A stretch of DNA of 37,950 bases, taken from positions 1 through 37,950 of the IMG/VR virus record IMGVR_UViG_3300032047_000043, one strand, 5' to 3'. The position numbers and the translations under genes were made by a program. Below are positions 33,815 through 37,950 of the stretch, one piece after another (the first letter of the stretch is position 1; every line of letters begins with the position of its first letter). The DNA comes from a virus. Below the pieces are notes generated by a model. It saw nothing but the letters and a program-made list of their open reading frames with translations, had not been told where the DNA came from and did no database searches.

Positions 33815-34669
33815 TTAAGAAACAACTCTTCCTTCCATAATGGCCTGATCTATTTCTTGTTCATACTTGTCATAGTCGGCCATAGAAAGAGAGTTAATTT
33901 CTTTCCGAGTCCAGATCTTTGCTTCTTTAGCGTCTACCGAAGTTGTTCGAGTAGATACCATGTCTGCGGCAGATCCAGAAGATTGCGACTTGGATGCAGT
34001 ACGTCTAGGGCTTTTAGTAGTGATGCCAGCTTCTAGCTTATAAAGATCAATAGCTTTGATTGCAAGCTCTACGTTGTCTGGGTTCTTGTAGATCCAACCT
34101 TGAATTTGCTCTGGTTGAGTCTCTGCCCAAGCATGAAAGTTATCGTCCTGCCTAATTTCATTAAAATCAGGATGGCGATCTTGTAGAGAGGCTTCAGCTT
34201 CTTTACGTGCAATTCCTTGTTCTCGTTGTTGAAGAACACTTAACTGCTGACGCAAAGCTTCTGTTTCTTCTGCGGTACGCATGTGCGCTACAGTTTCTAC
34301 AGTCTCGTACAAGTCAGGGTATTGTTGTCTAAACGCTTCAAGATCTTCTGGGCTTCTAGGCGGAGCGTAGTCAGAGTCCCCTCTACTATTCGCTGCTGCT
34401 GTCAGTTCAGCTTCTTTTTGTTTAAAACTAGCTACCTTTTCATCGTAGTGCTTTTTTAAATCATCGTATCGTTTTTTATAGTTAGTTCTTGTTTTCTTCT
34501 GCGTTTCTTCTTCAGGGGCTTCTTCCGAGGTGGCCTGTTGAGAATCATCAAAGAATAAAGAATCAGCATGTCCTCTATTTGGAGCATCTGGCGTATGCCA
34601 AGACTTATCCTTATTATACGGATTTGCTGTTGGTTCATCTACTTCTTGTTGCTCTACTTGTTCTGTCAT
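33815..34669 (-). CDS. Capsid assembly scaffolding protein
   Basis: 284-aa charged, highly helical protein immediately before the capsid gene. It has an acidic N-terminus (TEQVEQQEVDEPTANPYNKD), a coiled-coil middle (KKRYDDLKKHYDEKVASFKQ; EALRQQLSVLQQREQGIARK), a Ser/Thr/Arg-rich linker (PRRTASKSQSSGSA) and a helical C-terminus (MADYDKYEQEIDQAIMEG) that in such proteins binds the coat. It has no enzyme motif. AAGGAG upstream of ATG 34669 is well spaced. In front of it is the longest non-coding gap of the window, with three repeats. Confidence 0.88.
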   Translation of the reverse strand: MTEQVEQQEVDEPTANPYNKDKSWHTPDAPNRGHADSLFFDDSQQATSEEAPEEETQKKTRTNYKKRYDDLKKHYDEKVASFKQKEAELTAAANSRGDSDYAPPRSPEDLEAFRQQYPDLYETVETVAHMRTAEETEALRQQLSVLQQREQGIARKEAEASLQDRHPDFNEIRQDDNFHAWAETQPEQIQGWIYKNPDNVELAIKAIDLYKLEAGITTKSPRRTASKSQSSGSAADMVSTRTTSVDAKEAKIWTRKEINSLSMADYDKYEQEIDQAIMEGRVVS

Positions 34670-34686
34670 TTTGTCGCTCTCCTTTT

Positions 34687-34806
34687 GGGGCTTTTAGTCT
34701 TTCAAGGTGGCTATGAAGTTAGCTAAACATCATAAGGGCTTGAACTTAAAAGGTGGCCTCTAGGTTTATATGATTGTGTAAGGGGCTGAAATAAAAATCA
34801 GGTAGC
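34687..34806 (-). repeat. Three degenerate tandem repeats upstream of scaffold and capsid genes
   Basis: The 144-nt gap 34670-34813 holds three imperfect copies of a ~24-26-nt element (as read on the + strand GGGGCT, ~12 variable bases, AAGGTGGC[C/T]). They begin near 34687, 34735 and 34782, spaced 46-48 bp. Copy three also contains CTGA-8 nt-TCAG, a small dyad. The gap has no open reading frame of note. It lies between the portal-side genes and scaffold/capsid, so late-promoter, operator or RNA-processing roles for capsid expression are possible. I see no convincing sigma-70 box. Confidence 0.5.
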
Positions 34807-34813
34807 CTTACGG

Positions 34814-36409
34814 TTATGCGCTAGGCATCTGGTTCGCATCAAGCATCATAGTCTTCAACTCTTCACTCATGTCTTCGTCATCCTCAAACATAGTTGAATC
34901 GTCTTCGTCATCTGACACCATGCTACCATACGCATAGCCGTCTCGCATACTTCCTCCATATGCTCGACCTTCTCGACTGTCGAACTCAGCTTCGGCTTGA
35001 TCCATCATCATTTGAAGATTATCTGCGCCTAACTGTTCGACAGCCTTTGCGGTGAAAACAAATTCACCGTCCGATAACCTAGCAGGTATCGAATCTGATG
35101 TGCCAGTACCGATGCCTTCTACAGCACCTGCACCAGAAAATTCTGTTGCTGTGTCCATTACTCGATCAAAAAGCGTAGCAAGCTTAGCGTCTTGCTCAAG
35201 GGCAGATGCTAAGTAGTCTTGATCTATAGGACTCAACGCTTCGTTTAATACAAACTCTTCGTACTTTGCTTCCATTTCACTGTCTGGAAGTTGCGAAGCT
35301 TTTACTGCTTCCATTTCTTCAGGCGGAATATTTGAATAAGTGTCTACAGGCATACCACCTTCGTCAAATCCAAATCTACCGATTGATTTTATAAATTTTT
35401 TGCTGAATTTTTTTCTTCCAAAATTAGAAAAAGCTTGTCCTTGCTCTGGCTTTGCTATTTTTTTAAAACTTCTTTTTACTTTTTTAAAAAGTTTAGTTCC
35501 TTTTAGTTTTTTTAACTGTTTTTTATTTCCAATACTCGGAGTAAACTTATTTCCAAAAATACTTAACCCAAGTAAAGGAGAAGTATTCCTTACTGGCTTT
35601 CTGCGCTTTCCAAAAATACTCATAAGTTTTCCAAAAAAACCACCTCTGCCTTTATTTCTTTCTCTTCGAGCAGCGTTAGGAAACTTTTGAGCTACTACGT
35701 TTCCTAGTTTTGTAGCTACGCCTACTTGAGTTTGGCGAGCAGCATCTCCCTGCAACATTGGATTTCCTGAAAACTGAGCCGTAGCCATTGCTTTTGCTGC
35801 GTCTGCTTGTGCATTAGATACTAATTTTTTTGTGCCTTGTGGTTGTGACTGTTCTTTTATTCTTTCAGCTAAGCGACCAAAGATCCCGCTAAAGCCTCCT
35901 CTTAGCTTTTTCTTCATTTTCTTTTTGCCGCCAACCATTCTACTAATTTTTTTAGTAAAACCGCCAAAGAAAAACTGTTCTCTTTCTTCTGCCATGTCTT
36001 CTTCGATTTCCATCTTAGAAGCTTTGTCTATGCTGTAGACTTTATCTTGGAATTCAAAAACAGGAGAGTCGTCAATAACTGCGTCTACAAAAGCATCTTC
36101 AAAATCTTCTAATTGCTCTTGCTTAGGCGGCTCTGTGTTTTCAGAAAACCAAACTGACGCAAGGACAGGTACGGGTATGTCTAGTTCGTCATCAGCGTCC
36201 ATTTCTGGATCGTCCATTATTTCTTCTGCGCCTTGCATTTCTGGAGTACCACGATCAGGAGTCGAGAGAAGAGTGTCTTCCGCAGGCCCACGATTAATCC
36301 GATTAACGTCTTCTTTAGCTGCTTCTAGCAAAGAGTCTGAACCCTCTACAGCCTTTTGAGCTACAGAACCTACTGCGTACTTGACCTTCATTTCTTCTTC
36401 GTTTGGCAT
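34814..36409 (-). CDS. Virion-associated protein with GTGTSDSIPARLSDGEF motif (531 aa)
   Basis: 531-aa protein in four parts: an acidic N-terminus (about 1-135); a strongly basic middle (about 150-350, with GGKKKMKKKLRGG, FGKRRKPVR, KKLKGTKLFKKVKRSFKK); an FDEGGMP joint near 350; and a C-terminal part with EGIGTGTSDSIPARLSDGEF, VFTAKAVEQLGADNLQMMM and an acidic tail. The GTGTSDSIPA..SDGEFV motif recurs in phage structural and tape-measure-like proteins, from memory. Its place between portal and scaffold suggests a head or DNA-contacting virion protein. AGAGGAC in the end of the upstream gene acts as a ribosome site. The exact role is unknown. Confidence 0.75.
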   Translation of the reverse strand: MPNEEEMKVKYAVGSVAQKAVEGSDSLLEAAKEDVNRINRGPAEDTLLSTPDRGTPEMQGAEEIMDDPEMDADDELDIPVPVLASVWFSENTEPPKQEQLEDFEDAFVDAVIDDSPVFEFQDKVYSIDKASKMEIEEDMAEEREQFFFGGFTKKISRMVGGKKKMKKKLRGGFSGIFGRLAERIKEQSQPQGTKKLVSNAQADAAKAMATAQFSGNPMLQGDAARQTQVGVATKLGNVVAQKFPNAARRERNKGRGGFFGKLMSIFGKRRKPVRNTSPLLGLSIFGNKFTPSIGNKKQLKKLKGTKLFKKVKRSFKKIAKPEQGQAFSNFGRKKFSKKFIKSIGRFGFDEGGMPVDTYSNIPPEEMEAVKASQLPDSEMEAKYEEFVLNEALSPIDQDYLASALEQDAKLATLFDRVMDTATEFSGAGAVEGIGTGTSDSIPARLSDGEFVFTAKAVEQLGADNLQMMMDQAEAEFDSREGRAYGGSMRDGYAYGSMVSDDEDDSTMFEDDEDMSEELKTMMLDANQMPSA

Positions 36410-36414
36410 TTTAT

Positions 36415-36645
36415 TTAGTCCTCTATTCTTTTACGAGCTTCTAAAACTTGCTCTTTTAATGTTAATAAATTATCCAGAGAATTCACTCTCCCCTGCCTGC
36501 GGTACATTTCCTGTTCCGATTGTGCCATCACCAGTGCCTGTAACTCCAGCGTCTTGAGATTGTTCAGGTGTTCCTGCACCGCCTCCCATACCTGCTTGTT
36601 GTTGGTCAGGGCTGCCAGCTTGGCCGCCAGTTGCTTGTCCAGCAT
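36415..36645 (-). CDS. 76-aa helical protein nested in the portal gene's 3' end
   Basis: 76-aa helical protein (MLDKQLAAKLAALTNNKQVW at the start; LYRxQG-like EMYRRQGRVNSLDNLL; KEQVLEARKRI). It resembles the small protein found just after the portal in other marine podoviruses, from memory. The first 176 nt overlap the portal's C-terminal coding in another frame, and the rest runs past the portal stop. AGGAG (36652-36656) is 6 nt before its ATG, inside portal codons. The regular helical pattern against a low-complexity Gly/Gln portal tail argues that this frame is under selection. Possible role: head assembly factor. Confidence 0.75.
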   Translation of the reverse strand: MLDKQLAAKLAALTNNKQVWEAVQEHLNNLKTLELQALVMAQSEQEMYRRQGRVNSLDNLLTLKEQVLEARKRIED

Positions 36646-37950
36646 TTTGCGCTCCTATAATTTGTGCCGCTATCTTAGCTTCTTCTGGATCATTGAGTAT
36701 CTCATCGGGATCAAGATCTAAACTATAAGCAAGCTCACTTACTATTTTAGACATCTTAACAAATGGAGCAATGGCAGGGTTTTGCGCTGTTTGTAAGAAA
36801 GTTGTTAGTCGTTGACTGCGTACTTCTTTTTGCATTAGACTATTTGTACCCATAGCTTTTACTTCAAGGTCGCCTTCTATTTGCAATGGGCCTTCAAAGA
36901 ATTGCATGTTCCATTGAAAATAAGCTTCACCAAGAGGCTTTAACAAAAAATCGTCTAAGTTTTTAACTACTGTTTTAATGTTTAATGACGCTGCACCTAG
37001 CAACATAGACATTCCTGACGCAGTTCGTGTCATGCTTTGTACGCCTGTTTGACCATGACTGTAGCTTGGAATGCCTGTTTGTTCGTCTGCAAGTTGTCGG
37101 AACTTATCAAACATCATCATGTTTTCTTGAGATGTATTAGGAAACTTAATTCCATGTATTGCTTGACCGCCCATACCTGCTTGTCGTCTAAATACTTTAC
37201 CAGCATAGATGTCCATTGACTGCCCGCCTACAAGCGCAGACTCGTCAACATCAAATACAAGAGAGCCGCTAAGCGCAAGGTTGTCAATAGCCATACGTGC
37301 ATGGCCGTTCATGATCTGTTGAGAGTCGTCCATGTTCTCTGCAACGCCAATACCAAAAAAGCTGTACGGATTTTTTTCGTATGTAAAAGCATTGTAAGGT
37401 ATACGATGCGGAGTAAAAGGATTTACAACTGAACGTAAAAGTTTACCATTGCTGATCCAAGCATTTACTTGTACTTCATCTAAATCGTCTATTTCTTTTG
37501 GAAGTTCCATTCCAGCTTCACGACAATACTCTGCGTCTATGATTCCCCAATATTCTAAAACTTCATACTGTCCTGAACCATAATCTTCTGAGCGCCTATC
37601 ATCTTTTAATTCAGATTCGTAATCCTCTTCTTCATAGTTTGGCCCCATCTGCAAACACTCACGAATTTCTCCTTTATTAAAATAAGGCATCCTAGATAGC
37701 GCTCGTAGCTGAGACTTATTCATTTTGTGTCTGTGGCAAACAAACTCGCACTCTTCTATTGTTGTTGCATTAGGGTCTGGGAAAAAATCCCAAATGCTAA
37801 CAAACTCAATACGTGGTACACGCACAGCTACAGGACTATAATTCCTGTCTCCAGTATCTTCGTCAGTATTCCATCGGCCTATTTCTTTATTAAAATTAAA
37901 TGGGCCTTTAATAATGCCTGTGCCAAATAAAGCAGACTCAAAAATTGCAT
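36470..37950 (-). CDS. Portal protein (N-terminal part outside the window)
   Basis: Head-tail connector ring protein through which DNA is packaged and ejected. The frame stays open to the right edge, reading ESALFGTGIIKGPF near the edge, so the GTG at 37825 is internal. Portal-type patterns are FVSIWDFFPDPNA, YEVLEYWGIIDAEYC, PYNAFTYEKNPYSFFGIGVAE, QQIMNGHARMAIDNLALS and RTASGMSMLLGAASLNIKTV. The last ~60 residues are Gly/Gln/Ala-rich and low complexity (GGQAGSPDQQQAGMGGG), encoded where the 76-aa gene overlaps in a second frame. At least 492 residues are visible. Gene order towards scaffold and capsid agrees. Confidence 0.93.
   Translation of the reverse strand, partial: AIFESALFGTGIIKGPFNFNKEIGRWNTDEDTGDRNYSPVAVRVPRIEFVSIWDFFPDPNATTIEECEFVCHRHKMNKSQLRALSRMPYFNKGEIRECLQMGPNYEEEDYESELKDDRRSEDYGSGQYEVLEYWGIIDAEYCREAGMELPKEIDDLDEVQVNAWISNGKLLRSVVNPFTPHRIPYNAFTYEKNPYSFFGIGVAENMDDSQQIMNGHARMAIDNLALSGSLVFDVDESALVGGQSMDIYAGKVFRRQAGMGGQAIHGIKFPNTSQENMMMFDKFRQLADEQTGIPSYSHGQTGVQSMTRTASGMSMLLGAASLNIKTVVKNLDDFLLKPLGEAYFQWNMQFFEGPLQIEGDLEVKAMGTNSLMQKEVRSQRLTTFLQTAQNPAIAPFVKMSKIVSELAYSLDLDPDEILNDPEEAKIAAQIIGAQNAGQATGGQAGSPDQQQAGMGGGAGTPEQSQDAGVTGTGDGTIGTGNVPQAGESEFSG
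36652..36656 (-). promoter_or_regulatory. Internal ribosome-binding site for the nested 76-aa gene
   Basis: AGGAG on the - strand within the portal coding sequence, 6 nt before the ATG at 36645. It is the main evidence that the nested frame is translated independently. Confidence 0.7.

Noticed and set aside
37823-37825. GTG as the start of the portal protein
   Set aside because: The frame continues to the window edge with portal-like sequence (ESALFGTGIIKGPF).
1-37950. tRNA genes, CRISPR arrays, insertion sequences, integrase or attachment sites
   Set aside because: Looked for by eye on both strands; no cloverleaf with a TTCGA arm, no regular spaced repeats and no transposase or recombinase motifs were found. 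Covariance-model searches were not possible here.

Overview
The window is part of the genome of a short-tailed (podovirus-type) dsDNA phage. The replication genes are T7-like: a family A DNA polymerase with a T7-type O-helix, a gp3-type endonuclease I and a gp1.7/DUF3310 protein. The virion genes run portal, scaffold, capsid, tail adaptor, tail nozzle and fibre, and no tail tube, sheath or conventional tape measure is seen. AT-rich coding, a monomeric B12-dependent ribonucleotide reductase, a 2OG-Fe(II) oxygenase and several small proteins of a kind common in marine viral genomes point to a marine phage. The holin plus M15 endolysin and the Sec-type signal peptides suggest a Gram-negative host. 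Both are inferences. No integrase, tRNA, RNA polymerase, primase-helicase or terminase is visible. The DNA polymerase is cut by the left edge and the portal by the right edge, so the missing genes may lie outside.

Layout. Positions 1-7233 (+ strand) hold a tightly overlapping DNA-metabolism operon: DNA polymerase, endonuclease VII-like HNH protein, 2OG-Fe(II) oxygenase, Cas4/RecB-like exonuclease, two unknowns, endonuclease I, DUF3310 protein, a 47-aa basic protein, ribonucleotide reductase, a 51-aa membrane protein and an unknown. Most joints are ATGA, TAATG or 8-nt overlaps, which suggests translational coupling. Everything from 7223 to the right edge is on the - strand and converges on it with an 11-nt gene overlap. 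In transcription order (right to left) it holds the portal; a 76-aa protein nested in the portal 3' end; a basic protein with a GTGTSDSIPARLSDGEF motif; scaffold; major capsid; a 56-aa protein; adaptor; nozzle; a 1315-aa fibre with two small neighbours; a tail-anchored small protein; four probable ejection or internal proteins; a giant ~2567-aa multidomain protein; an M15 endolysin and holin; two overlapping secreted proteins; a coiled-coil membrane protein; and four small lysine-rich proteins.

How it works together. The + strand module breaks down or recycles DNA, makes dNTPs (ribonucleotide reductase), copies DNA and resolves branches. The - strand module builds the capsid and short tail, supplies proteins likely to be ejected with the DNA, and lyses the host. 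The most interesting locus is the giant protein at 10779-18482. It combines a phage ejection-type N-terminal half, an ADP-ribosyltransferase-like segment, an MDIHNN module, a LysM domain and a C-terminal EEIQSD/TTGxxQAxRY module, with recurrent aromatic-x-x-GG joints. This is the architecture of phage 'polyvalent' proteins. Two neighbouring virion proteins carry textbook EF-hand Ca2+-binding loops. The longest non-coding gap (34670-34813) holds three degenerate tandem repeats just upstream of scaffold and capsid. There is no gene-free stretch above 300 bases.
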